Shown here piece after piece: positions 15,476-23,030 of a DNA stretch of 26,235 bases (the stretch's first letter is position 1; each line of letters begins with the position of its first letter). The notes beneath the pieces were generated by a model. It saw nothing but the letters and a program-made list of their open reading frames with translations, was not told the origin of the DNA and did not search any database. Made by a program: the position numbers and the translations under genes. The DNA comes from Pseudomonadota bacterium (lineage in GTDB: Bacteria; Myxococcota_A; Polyangia; Haliangiales; Haliangiaceae), in the NCBI GenBank assembly GCA_023428295.1, contig JAEYYV010000038.1, positions 1-26,235 of the forward strand, read 5' to 3'.

Positions 15476-17836
15476 ATGGGCGGTCGTCTGTTCTCGTTCG
15501 CGGTCGCTTGCGCGAGCACGTCGACGATCGCGCTAGAGCTCGTGCTCACGCGCATCTTCAGCGTGACGATGTACTACCACTTCGCGTTCCTCGCGATCAG
15601 CGTCGCCCTGTTGGGCCTCGCAGCCGCGGGCTCCGCGATCTTCGTGTTCCCGCGCGTGTTCCGCAAAGAGCGCGCGCTGCGGCTCGCGAGCATCTTCATG
15701 ATCGGCTTCGCGGTGACCAGCGTGTGGTCGCTGTACGCCGCGATCACGAACCCCGTCTCGCTCAAGGACACCACGTCCAACCTCGGGACGTTGGCGCACG
15801 TCTATCTCGCGACCGCGGCGCCGCTCGTGTGCTCGGGCTTCGCGATCTCGCTCGCCATCGCCAACGCGGGCGCGAATATCGGCAAGATCTACATGTTCGA
15901 TCTCGTCGGCGCCGGCGTGGGCTGCGTGCTGATGGTGCCGGCGATCGGCGCGTTCGGTGCGCCGGGCGCCGTGCTGATCTGTGGCGCGCTCGGCGCGGTC
16001 AGCGCGCTGCTGTTTATCCTCGGCGATCGAGGCTGGCCGCGGTGGCGCATCGTCGCTGGTATCGCGGGCGTGGTGTTCGTCGCGATGGCGTTCTTCGGCC
16101 TCACCGAAGGCAGCGAGAAGCGCTTCGGCATCGTGCGCAATCCGACGAAGTTCCTCGCGAACCGCAAGGTGCTGTTCGAGAAGTGGAACTCGTTCTCGCA
16201 GATCACGGTGGCGCCCGCGGGCGACCCGGATCACCTCTGGCTGTTCATCGACGGCGACGCGGCGACGCGCATGTGGAAGCGCAGCGCCGTGGAGGCCAAG
16301 GACGATCCGCGCATGCGCATCCCCGAGATTCGCGTGGCCGGCATCGCGTACTCGCTGCGCCCGCAAGGCCCCGCCGCGATCATCGGACCGGGCGGCGGCA
16401 CCGACGTCCTCAGCGCGCTGCGCGCTGGCGTGCAGAAGGTCGTCGGTATCGAGATCAACCCGATCATCGTGAACGACGTGATGCGCGGCGAGTTCGCCGA
16501 CGCGTCCGGCGATCTGTACACGAAGGACCCGCGCGTCGAGATCGTCGTCGACGAGGGCCGCAGCTACCTGCGCCGCAGCGGCCAGAAGTTCGCGACGATC
16601 CAGGCCACGCTCGTCGACACGTGGGCCGCCTCGTCGTCGGGCGCGTTTACCCTGAGCGAGAACAACCTCTACACCGTCGAGGCGTTCGAGGAGTTCATGG
16701 ACGCGCTCGCGCCCGGCGGCATCATGACCATCACGCGCTGGTACGACCCCAGCAAGCCCGCCGAGTTCGTGCGCCTGATCGCGATCGCCCGCCGCGCGCT
16801 CGAGAACCGCGGCGTCGCGCCGAGCGAGATCCGAAACCACGTGTTGATCGCCACGGACAACCAGCAGCGCGCCACGCTGAACGTCTCGCGCGACGCGTTC
16901 CCCGAGGCCGAGCGCCAGAAGTTCGTCGAGCTCGTCGCCGCTGCCAGCGTTCGCGCACTCTACGTCGCGAACAAGACGACCCCCGACAAGAGCCTCGCGC
17001 AGACGCTGGAGGCGCCCGACCTCGACGACTTCCTCGCGACGCTCGCGTACGACGCCACCCCCACCACGGACAACAAGCCGTTCTTCTTCTATCACCAGCG
17101 CCTCGGCGACATCCTGAGCTCGTTCGGCAAGTCAGCCGCGGGACAGCTCAACAACGTCGGTCTCGTCGTCCTCGTGATCCTCCTCGGGTTCTCGCTGCTC
17201 ACGACGATCCTGTTTGTCGTCGTGCCGCTGCTCCTGTTCCGCCGCGGCGACCTCGCCACGGATCGCAAGCGCAAGCTGCGCGTCATCGGTTACTTCGGTT
17301 GCCTCGGCCTCGGCTTCATCCTCGTCGAGCTCGGCTTCATGCAGCAGTTCGTGCTGTTCCTCGGCCACCCGGTGTACTCGCTCGCCGTGGTGCTCTCGGG
17401 CCTGCTCATCGCGAGCGGCATCGGCGCCGGCATCACGCCGGTCCTCGAGCGTAGGTTCGGCGAGGTGCGCGCGAAGTGGGTGTGCGTCGGCGCGCTGATC
17501 GTGATCCTCACGATCTATGGCCTCGTGTTGTCGTCGATGTTCGGCGCGCTGATCGGCTTACCGCTCCCCGCGCGCGTCGTGATCGCGGCGGTCCTCGTCG
17601 CGCTGCCGGGGCTCGTCATGGGCACGTTCGTCCCCAACGGCGTGCGCACGGCGGACTCGATCGCACCGGGCCTCGTCGCGTGGGGATGGGGCCTCAACGG
17701 CGCGACGTCGGTCGTCGGCTCGGCGCTCGCGGTGATGCTGTCGATGAACATCGGCTTCCGCGTGGTGCTGTTCATCGGCGTCGCGATCTACATCCTCGGC
17801 GGCGTGTTGCTTCCCCGGCGTGGAGACGCTGCGTGA
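15476..17836 (+). CDS. Membrane protein with embedded spermidine-synthase-like domain
   Basis: A 786-residue protein in three parts: about six membrane helices (1-210), a soluble SAM-dependent Rossmann-like domain (about 280-530), and about seven more helices (560-780). The soluble part has IIGPGGGTDVLSAL (302-315, SAM glycine loop) and GIEINP with Glu326 at the end of the second strand. It then has ATLVDTWAASSSGAF, LSENNLYTVEAF and PGGIMTITRW. That last region is the mark of a widespread, uncharacterised membrane SpeE-like family. Where true spermidine synthases have the YDVIIxD acidic active-site strand, this protein reads FATIQATLVDTW, so polyamine synthesis is doubtful and another SAM or decarboxylated-SAM reaction at the membrane is likelier. 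The last codon overlaps the next gene in GTGA. Confidence 0.85.
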   Translation: MGGRLFSFAVACASTSTIALELVLTRIFSVTMYYHFAFLAISVALLGLAAAGSAIFVFPRVFRKERALRLASIFMIGFAVTSVWSLYAAITNPVSLKDTTSNLGTLAHVYLATAAPLVCSGFAISLAIANAGANIGKIYMFDLVGAGVGCVLMVPAIGAFGAPGAVLICGALGAVSALLFILGDRGWPRWRIVAGIAGVVFVAMAFFGLTEGSEKRFGIVRNPTKFLANRKVLFEKWNSFSQITVAPAGDPDHLWLFIDGDAATRMWKRSAVEAKDDPRMRIPEIRVAGIAYSLRPQGPAAIIGPGGGTDVLSALRAGVQKVVGIEINPIIVNDVMRGEFADASGDLYTKDPRVEIVVDEGRSYLRRSGQKFATIQATLVDTWAASSSGAFTLSENNLYTVEAFEEFMDALAPGGIMTITRWYDPSKPAEFVRLIAIARRALENRGVAPSEIRNHVLIATDNQQRATLNVSRDAFPEAERQKFVELVAAASVRALYVANKTTPDKSLAQTLEAPDLDDFLATLAYDATPTTDNKPFFFYHQRLGDILSSFGKSAAGQLNNVGLVVLVILLGFSLLTTILFVVVPLLLFRRGDLATDRKRKLRVIGYFGCLGLGFILVELGFMQQFVLFLGHPVYSLAVVLSGLLIASGIGAGITPVLERRFGEVRAKWVCVGALIVILTIYGLVLSSMFGALIGLPLPARVVIAAVLVALPGLVMGTFVPNGVRTADSIAPGLVAWGWGLNGATSVVGSALAVMLSMNIGFRVVLFIGVAIYILGGVLLPRRGDAA

Positions 17837-18156
17837 TTCGCTTCGACGCAGAGACGCTCGCCACGTTTCGCCGCGGCATCATGAAGCGCGGGCACACGCT
17901 CGCGACGCTGCTCGCGGATCTGCTCGCAGGCAAGAGGTCACCATCGGCGGTCGACGCGCTGGGCATCGGCAAGCCCGGCATGCGGCCCGAAGAGGCAGTG
18001 CGCATGACGCTCGATGCCGTCGAGGCGCGCCGCAGGCTGATCGACGCGAACGACGATCGCTACGGGCGCTGCGATCTCTGCGGCGAGGATCTCGGCGCCG
18101 CGGCGCTCGGCGAGATGCCGTGGGCCGACCGCTGCGCCGCGCACGCCGCGATCTAG
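17833..18156 (+). CDS. DksA/TraR-type zinc finger protein
   Basis: A 107-residue protein with an N-terminal helical region rich in Arg and Leu, a short linker, and a C-terminal zinc knuckle. The start GTG 17833 overlaps the SpeE-like stop as GTGA. The end reads RYGRCDLCGEDLG...ALGEMPWADRCAAH. That matches the DksA/TraR pattern (YGxCxxCGxxI...RLxAxPxAxxCxxC), except that the fourth ligand position is His104 instead of Cys; the others are Cys80, Cys83 and Cys101. DksA-like proteins insert into the RNA polymerase secondary channel. This one lacks an obvious long coiled coil with an acidic tip, so such a role is only possible. Coupling to a membrane enzyme gene hints at a joint function. Its stop is 1 nt from the Prc stop on the other strand. 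Confidence 0.82.
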   Translation: MIRFDAETLATFRRGIMKRGHTLATLLADLLAGKRSPSAVDALGIGKPGMRPEEAVRMTLDAVEARRRLIDANDDRYGRCDLCGEDLGAAALGEMPWADRCAAHAAI

Positions 18157-18157
18157 C

Positions 18158-20410
18158 TCAGCGAGCCTTGGTCATGTCGTCGAGGATCTGCACGGTCTCG
18201 TCGACCCACGGATCACGTGCGAGGTTCTCGCGCCACTTGACGAGCGGATCGACCGCCTTGCTACCGGCCGGCTGCGGCGGGAGCGCTTCGTCGTGCAGCG
18301 ACGTCACCGACAGCATCGGCGCGGCCTTGTCGAGATCCGGAGAGACCGCCTCGAGCGCGGCTTTGAGCTGCTTGCGACGCGCCTCCCACGCCGTGCGCTG
18401 CAGCGGCACGCGCGTGTCCTTCTGGCGCTCGCGCAGGAGCGTGGTCGTGGTGGCGACCTTGGACAGCTGCGGCTGCTTGGCGACGCGCGCGGCGCTCTTC
18501 GCGGCGAGGTCGGCGACCTTCCACGCGTGCTGCACGGTGACGTGCGCGACGGGCTTGATCTGCGACCACTCGATCGCGTGCGGAAGCTCGCGCTCGCCGC
18601 TATCGATGTGACCCATCGGGTTGGGCAGGACGATGTCGGGCACGACGCCCTGACGCTGCGTCGAGGCGCCGCTCGGTCGGAAGAACTGCTGGATCGTCAG
18701 CTTCAGCACGCCGAGCTCGACCTTGTTGCCGACGGCCGCGTCGAGATCCGCGAGCGTCTGCACGGTGCCTTTGCCGTGCGTCGCCGACGTTCCGACGATG
18801 AGCGCGCGCTTGTAGTCCTGGAGCGCGCCCGCGACGATCTCGGAGGCGGATGCGCTGAACTGATCGACGAGCACCACGACCGGGCCGTCGTAATCCGTGC
18901 CCCGCCGATCGTCGTCGAGCGACTCGGAGTTGCCGCGGCTGTCGGCGACCTGCACGACGGGACCGGTGTCGATGAGCTGCCCCGTCAGATCGATCGCGTC
19001 GTTGAGGAGGCCACCGCCGTTGGAGCGGAGATCGAGGATCACACCACCGACCTTCTTGGTCTTGAGCTCGAGGAACAGCTTGCGGACATCACCCGCGGCG
19101 CTGCGTCCGTTGGCCTGCTTGCCGCCATAGAACGAGGGCAGGTGGATGTACCCGTACGCGGGCGCGCCCTTCTTCTGCAGCACGGCACCGCGCGCATACG
19201 CGGCCTCGATGACGATGACGTCGCGCGTGATGGCCACCGTCTCCTCGGTGCCCGTCGGCTTCTGCACGCGCAGGCGCACGATCGTGCCCTTCTTGCCGCG
19301 GATCATCTTCACGACCTCGTCGATGCGCATGTCGTACACGTCGACGGGATCCGAGCCGTCGTCCTGCTGGACGCTCAAGATCAGATCGCCCTGCGCGAGG
19401 CCGCCTTGCCGCCAGCTCGCGCCGCCGGGGACAATCTCGTTGATCTCGATCAGGTGATCCTTCTCGCGCAGCACCGCACCGATGCCCTCGAGCGAGCCCG
19501 ACATCTGGATGTCGAAGTTCGCTTTGTCAGCGGGCGGCAGATACGTCGTGTGCGGATCGAGCGTCTGCGCGACCGCGTTGACCACGTCGGCCGCCGCGTC
19601 GAGCGGCCCCGACGTCTTCAGGCGCGCGAAGCGGCTCGCGTATGTCTTGGCGATGTCGGCGCGCGCCTTGGCCTCGCGCAGCTCGGGCGTCGCCGGAATC
19701 TGCGCGAGCGGCGTCGACGTACGATCGCCGTCGTCCTCGTTCTCGTCGACCTCGGCCGCGCTCCCCGTTGACTTGGGCGCAGGAACCTTCTTCTTCGTCG
19801 AAGCCTTCTTGGTCTTCTCCGCCTCGAGGCGCGCTTCCATCCCGGCGACGCGCTCGAGCACTTCGAGCTCCAGGCGCTTCTGCCAGCGATCGCGCAGCTC
19901 GTCGTCCGTGGCTGCGAGCGCCAGCTTCTTGGAATCGAGCTCGAGCCACTCCTCGTTCGTGAAGTCGAACGGCTTCTCGAGGATCTCGGCGACCATCTTC
20001 TCGACGACCGCGAGCCGCGCCTGGTAGCGCTTGGCTCCCTCGTGGGCGAGCTGGAGGTTGCCGGAGTGCAGCTCGTCGTCGATCTTGTCCGTGTACACGG
20101 CGAGCGCGTCACGATCGGCCTTCAGCAAGAACATCTTGCCGGCATCGAGGCGGTCGACATACGTCTCGAACGCCTCGCGCGAGATCTGGTCGTCGATCTT
20201 TCTACGGAGCAGGTGCTCCTTCTCGAGGTAGTGCGTGATCGTGGCGGCCAAGGCCTCCTCGCGCGGGTCGGGCGGGGGGACGACAACCCCTGGAGCGGCC
20301 TGGACCGTAGCGACGGGCACCGCGGAGTTGGCGGATCGGGAGGACTCCCCCGAGGACGCCGACCCCGAACAGGCCGCTAGAAAGAGCAGGGCAGCTGTGA
20401 GGCGGAACAC
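18158..20410 (-). CDS. prc: Tail-specific protease Prc/CtpA-like lipoprotein (peptidase S41)
   Basis: A 750-residue periplasmic serine protease that degrades proteins from their C-terminal tails. The start GTG 20410 was preferred over ATG 20515 because it gives a lipoprotein signal, MFRLTAALLFLAAC, with the lipobox Cys14. Order: an N-terminal helical Prc domain (about 45-300), a PDZ domain (about 305-385, GGLAQGDLILSV), then the S41 core with DLRSNGGG, FSASASEI (Ser521) and HGKGTVQ (Lys547) forming the Ser-Lys dyad. The C-terminal region (about 610-750) corresponds to the Prc-specific helical extension. Oddities: a charged, low-complexity insert (about 198-235, Lys-rich then Asp/Glu-rich) and one residue more than E. 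coli Prc between Ser and Lys. E. coli Prc is shorter and not a lipoprotein. It is divergent from the metzincin gene. Confidence 0.92.
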   Translation of the reverse strand: MFRLTAALLFLAACSGSASSGESSRSANSAVPVATVQAAPGVVVPPPDPREEALAATITHYLEKEHLLRRKIDDQISREAFETYVDRLDAGKMFLLKADRDALAVYTDKIDDELHSGNLQLAHEGAKRYQARLAVVEKMVAEILEKPFDFTNEEWLELDSKKLALAATDDELRDRWQKRLELEVLERVAGMEARLEAEKTKKASTKKKVPAPKSTGSAAEVDENEDDGDRTSTPLAQIPATPELREAKARADIAKTYASRFARLKTSGPLDAAADVVNAVAQTLDPHTTYLPPADKANFDIQMSGSLEGIGAVLREKDHLIEINEIVPGGASWRQGGLAQGDLILSVQQDDGSDPVDVYDMRIDEVVKMIRGKKGTIVRLRVQKPTGTEETVAITRDVIVIEAAYARGAVLQKKGAPAYGYIHLPSFYGGKQANGRSAAGDVRKLFLELKTKKVGGVILDLRSNGGGLLNDAIDLTGQLIDTGPVVQVADSRGNSESLDDDRRGTDYDGPVVVLVDQFSASASEIVAGALQDYKRALIVGTSATHGKGTVQTLADLDAAVGNKVELGVLKLTIQQFFRPSGASTQRQGVVPDIVLPNPMGHIDSGERELPHAIEWSQIKPVAHVTVQHAWKVADLAAKSAARVAKQPQLSKVATTTTLLRERQKDTRVPLQRTAWEARRKQLKAALEAVSPDLDKAAPMLSVTSLHDEALPPQPAGSKAVDPLVKWRENLARDPWVDETVQILDDMTKAR

Positions 20411-20562
20411 GCCTAATGCTAGCTCGACACTAGGGAAGATCGAGGTGCCACTTGTCAGCTCTTTGTGCTGATGCCCCGCCTTACCAAGCTGCGACTCGCT
20501 GACAGAGGCCCCCATGCAGATCTTCGTGGAGGTCGGTCATAAACCCCCCTACGCTCCTGCCC
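20411..20562. promoter_or_regulatory. Divergent intergenic region, Prc / metzincin
   Basis: This 152-nt region separates two divergent genes for secreted or anchored proteases and must hold both promoters. No clear -35/-10 pair was found. On the minus strand TGGCAC is followed by CTCGATCTTC, which matches the -24 half of a sigma-54 promoter but lacks the -12 GC. Confidence 0.3.
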
Positions 20563-21912
20563 ATGCGAGCCGTACCCCTCTGGCCTGTCTTCGCTGTCGC
20601 GCTGGGACTGCCATCTGTCGCAGTCGCCGAGCCCAGCCTCGCCAACGACGTCTTTCACGCGGACGAAGCGTGCCCACCCGACGTCAATGGTGGGCTCAAG
20701 TTCCTCACGACGTCTTCACACACGCTGTACGTGAACAGCTGCTTGCCGAACGGCTGCGCCGTCACGCGCGCGCAGCAGGACAGCTCGATCAACGACACGT
20801 CCTCGATCGCATCGGCGAACACCCGCATGTCTGCGTGGACCTATGGGGACGAGGCGTGGGCCACGGTGATGGAGTGCGTGAAGAAGAACTTCGCGCCGTT
20901 CGACATCGACGTGACCGACGTCAATCCGGGAAGCGCCTCGCACTTCGAGGTGATGGTCGGCGGGACATCGTTCGAGCTGTCGCCCTCGATCATGAACGCG
21001 GGCGGGATCGCGCCGCGCATCTCGTGCAACGCGCAGTACAACAACAGCCTCGCGTTCGTGTTCGCCGGGCAGACGAGCAACCTCTCGTATCTCTGCAACG
21101 CGATCGTTCACGAGGCGGGTCACATGTACGGCCTCAGCCACTCGCTCGATGCGCGCGATCCGATGACGTACATGCAGCTCTCGGAGCCAAAGGCGTGGAC
21201 CAACGCCGAACAGCAGTGCGGCACCGATCCGGCGGAGCGCCAACCGTGTCGTTGCTTCCAATCGACGAACCTGCAGAACAGCTTCCGCTACCTGAAGGAC
21301 GTGTTCGGTCTCGCGCCCGGTCTCGCCGAGTCCACGCTCTCGATCGTGACGCCCAAGGACGGCATGTACGTGAAGCCTGGCTTCCCCGTGACCGCCGTCT
21401 ACAGCTCGCCGCTACTCACGCTGTCGGCGAACATGGCGCTCGATAACGGCACGCAACAGCCCGCGGCCAACGGCGTGCTCGCGTGGAACGCACCCGCGTC
21501 GATCGGCGCCGGCGATCACTCGGTCTCGGTCTCCGCCGTCGACTACGCAGATCGCACGTCGTCGCAGACCGTGAACGTGAAGGTGATGGAGGCCTGCACG
21601 TCGAGCGATTCCTGCGCCAGCGGTTTCGCGTGCCTCGGTGGCTTCTGCTTGCCCGGTCGCGATGTCGACGGTGGCCTCGGCGCCACGTGCGAAGCCAACA
21701 ACGAGTGCAGCACCGGATCGTGCTCGAGTGATGGAACGAGCTCGTACTGCACGGCGCAGTGCGATCCGGGCAACAGCTGCCCGTCGGGCTTCCAGTGTCT
21801 CGCCGGTGCGAACCAGTGCTGGCCGTCGACCGATGGCGGTTGCAGCACGAGCGGCTCGCCGTCGTGGCTCGCCGCGCTGGGCCTTCTCTTCCTGCGCCGC
21901 CGCCGCCGCTAA
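20563..21912 (+). CDS. Secreted metzincin-type zinc metalloprotease with MYXO-CTERM-like tail
   Basis: A 449-residue preprotein. A signal peptide spans 1-22 (cleavage after AVA). The zinc site is HEAGHMYGLSH (183-193), the full HExxHxxGxxH of metzincins, and DPMTYM around Met201 is a candidate Met-turn. A beta-sandwich, Ig-like segment follows (about 305-385, VTPKDGMYVKPGFPVTAVY). Then comes a Cys-rich stretch (about 388-430) with repeated CxxxxxCxxGxxC patterns. The C-terminus is CSTSGSPSWLAALGLLFL followed by five Arg: one Cys (427), a hydrophobic helix and basic residues, i.e. a MYXO-CTERM-like signal that, in the model for the family, gives surface anchoring or type II-linked sorting. It is a likely extracellular, perhaps predatory or nutritional, protease. 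Substrate unknown. Confidence 0.88.
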   Translation: MRAVPLWPVFAVALGLPSVAVAEPSLANDVFHADEACPPDVNGGLKFLTTSSHTLYVNSCLPNGCAVTRAQQDSSINDTSSIASANTRMSAWTYGDEAWATVMECVKKNFAPFDIDVTDVNPGSASHFEVMVGGTSFELSPSIMNAGGIAPRISCNAQYNNSLAFVFAGQTSNLSYLCNAIVHEAGHMYGLSHSLDARDPMTYMQLSEPKAWTNAEQQCGTDPAERQPCRCFQSTNLQNSFRYLKDVFGLAPGLAESTLSIVTPKDGMYVKPGFPVTAVYSSPLLTLSANMALDNGTQQPAANGVLAWNAPASIGAGDHSVSVSAVDYADRTSSQTVNVKVMEACTSSDSCASGFACLGGFCLPGRDVDGGLGATCEANNECSTGSCSSDGTSSYCTAQCDPGNSCPSGFQCLAGANQCWPSTDGGCSTSGSPSWLAALGLLFLRRRRR

Positions 21913-21999
21913 CGTCGCGGTCGACTTCTTGCGCGCATTGAACGCGGCGAGCTCGGCCTGTCATGTCCGCGACGCGTTGCCACGACAAAAGCCGCAACG
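21913..21999. terminator. Inverted repeats between convergent genes
   Basis: CGTCGCGG directly after the metzincin stop (21913-21920) is matched by CCGCGACG (21967-21974). A second stem, CGTTGC (21975-21980) with GCAACG (21994-21999), follows, with a loop containing CAAAAG. Both lie between convergent stops, so they may act as weak terminators for the metzincin (plus) and trpS (minus) transcripts. There is no T-run on either strand. Confidence 0.3.
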
Positions 22000-22015
22000 T
22001 GCAGTCCGCGTACCG

Positions 22016-23029
22016 CTAGCCGATGCCGATGGCAGCGCGCACGCGATCGAGCGTCTTGCGAGCGAGCACGCGCGCCTTGGCGGCGCCCTCGAGCAGCAAG
22101 CGATCGACCTCGGCCGGGTTCGCCATCAGCTCGGTGTACTTCGCGCGCGGCTCGGCGAGCGTGGTCTCGAGCTTCTCGTACAGCGCGCTCTTCGCGTCGC
22201 CCCAGCCGATGCCCGCGCGATAGCGATCTGCGAGCGCGGCGCAGTCCTCGGGCGATGCGATCGCTTTATAGATCTGGAAGATCGTCGACGAGTCCGGATC
22301 CTTGGGCACCTCGGGCGGCGTGGAGTCGGTGACGATGCGGTTGATCGTCTTCTTCAGCTCCTTGCCCGTGGCGAACAGCGGGATGGTGTTGTCGTAGCTC
22401 TTGGACATCTTGCGGCCGTCGAGGCCCGGCACGATCGCGGCGTTGTCCTCGAGCTTTGCCTGCGGGAGGCGAAGGATGTCCTTCTTGTGCTCGTGGTTGA
22501 TCCGCTGCGCGATGTCGCGCGCGATCTCGACGTGCTGGACTTGGTCCTTACCGACAGGGACGAGATCCACGTCGAACGCGACGATGTCGGCGGCCATCAG
22601 CACGGGGTAGCCGTAGAGGCCCATGTTGATGTCCTCGTCGGGATCTTTGCCTTCCTCGCGGTTGCGATCGACGAACGCCTTGTAGGCGTGCGCCTTGTTC
22701 ATCCAACCCTTGGACGTGAAGCAGTTGAAGATCCACGCGAGCTCGAGGATCTCCGGGATGTCCGACTGGCGATAGAAGATCACCTTGTTCGGATCGAGGC
22801 CCATCGCGAGCCAGGTGGCTGCCACACCGCGCGTCATGAGCGCGAGCTTTTGCGGATCCTTCACGTCGATCAGCGCGTGGTAATCGGCGATGAAGTAGAG
22901 CGCTTCGAGCCCTTCGTCGACGAGCCTCAGCGCCGGGCGGATCGCGCCGAGGAGGTTGCCGACGTGCGGACTGCCGGTGGGCTTGATGCCCGTGAGAACG
23001 CGTTTCGTGGCCACGCTTTCTGTTACCAC
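22016..23029 (-). CDS. trpS: Tryptophanyl-tRNA synthetase
   Basis: A complete class I aminoacyl-tRNA synthetase of 337 residues, normal for bacterial TrpS; it charges tRNA-Trp using ATP in the cytosol. Seen: the HIGH-type motif as PHVGN (21-25) after TGSP, the KMSKS motif exactly (207-211), and YPVLMAADIVAFDVDLVPVGKDQVQHVE (141-168), the TrpRS core that contacts tryptophan and AMP. Starts: GTG 23029 is 1 nt after the stop of the BASS gene; GTG 23014 is an alternative that removes five residues. The gene is the last of the minus-strand run CHAT-GDPD-BASS-trpS. No leader peptide, T-box or attenuator is visible upstream, because the neighbour is directly adjacent. Confidence 0.95.
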   Translation of the reverse strand: MVTESVATKRVLTGIKPTGSPHVGNLLGAIRPALRLVDEGLEALYFIADYHALIDVKDPQKLALMTRGVAATWLAMGLDPNKVIFYRQSDIPEILELAWIFNCFTSKGWMNKAHAYKAFVDRNREEGKDPDEDINMGLYGYPVLMAADIVAFDVDLVPVGKDQVQHVEIARDIAQRINHEHKKDILRLPQAKLEDNAAIVPGLDGRKMSKSYDNTIPLFATGKELKKTINRIVTDSTPPEVPKDPDSSTIFQIYKAIASPEDCAALADRYRAGIGWGDAKSALYEKLETTLAEPRAKYTELMANPAEVDRLLLEGAAKARVLARKTLDRVRAAIGIG

Positions 23030-23030
23030 G

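Noticed and set aside
15466..17454. 662-codon plus-strand frame overlapping the SpeE-like gene
   Set aside because: Same strand, other frame, Arg-rich; the SpeE-like frame has SAM motifs and helices.
20436..20450. Sigma-54 promoter on the minus strand before prc
   Set aside because: The TGGCAC half is present, but the -12 GC is missing (TCTTC in its place).
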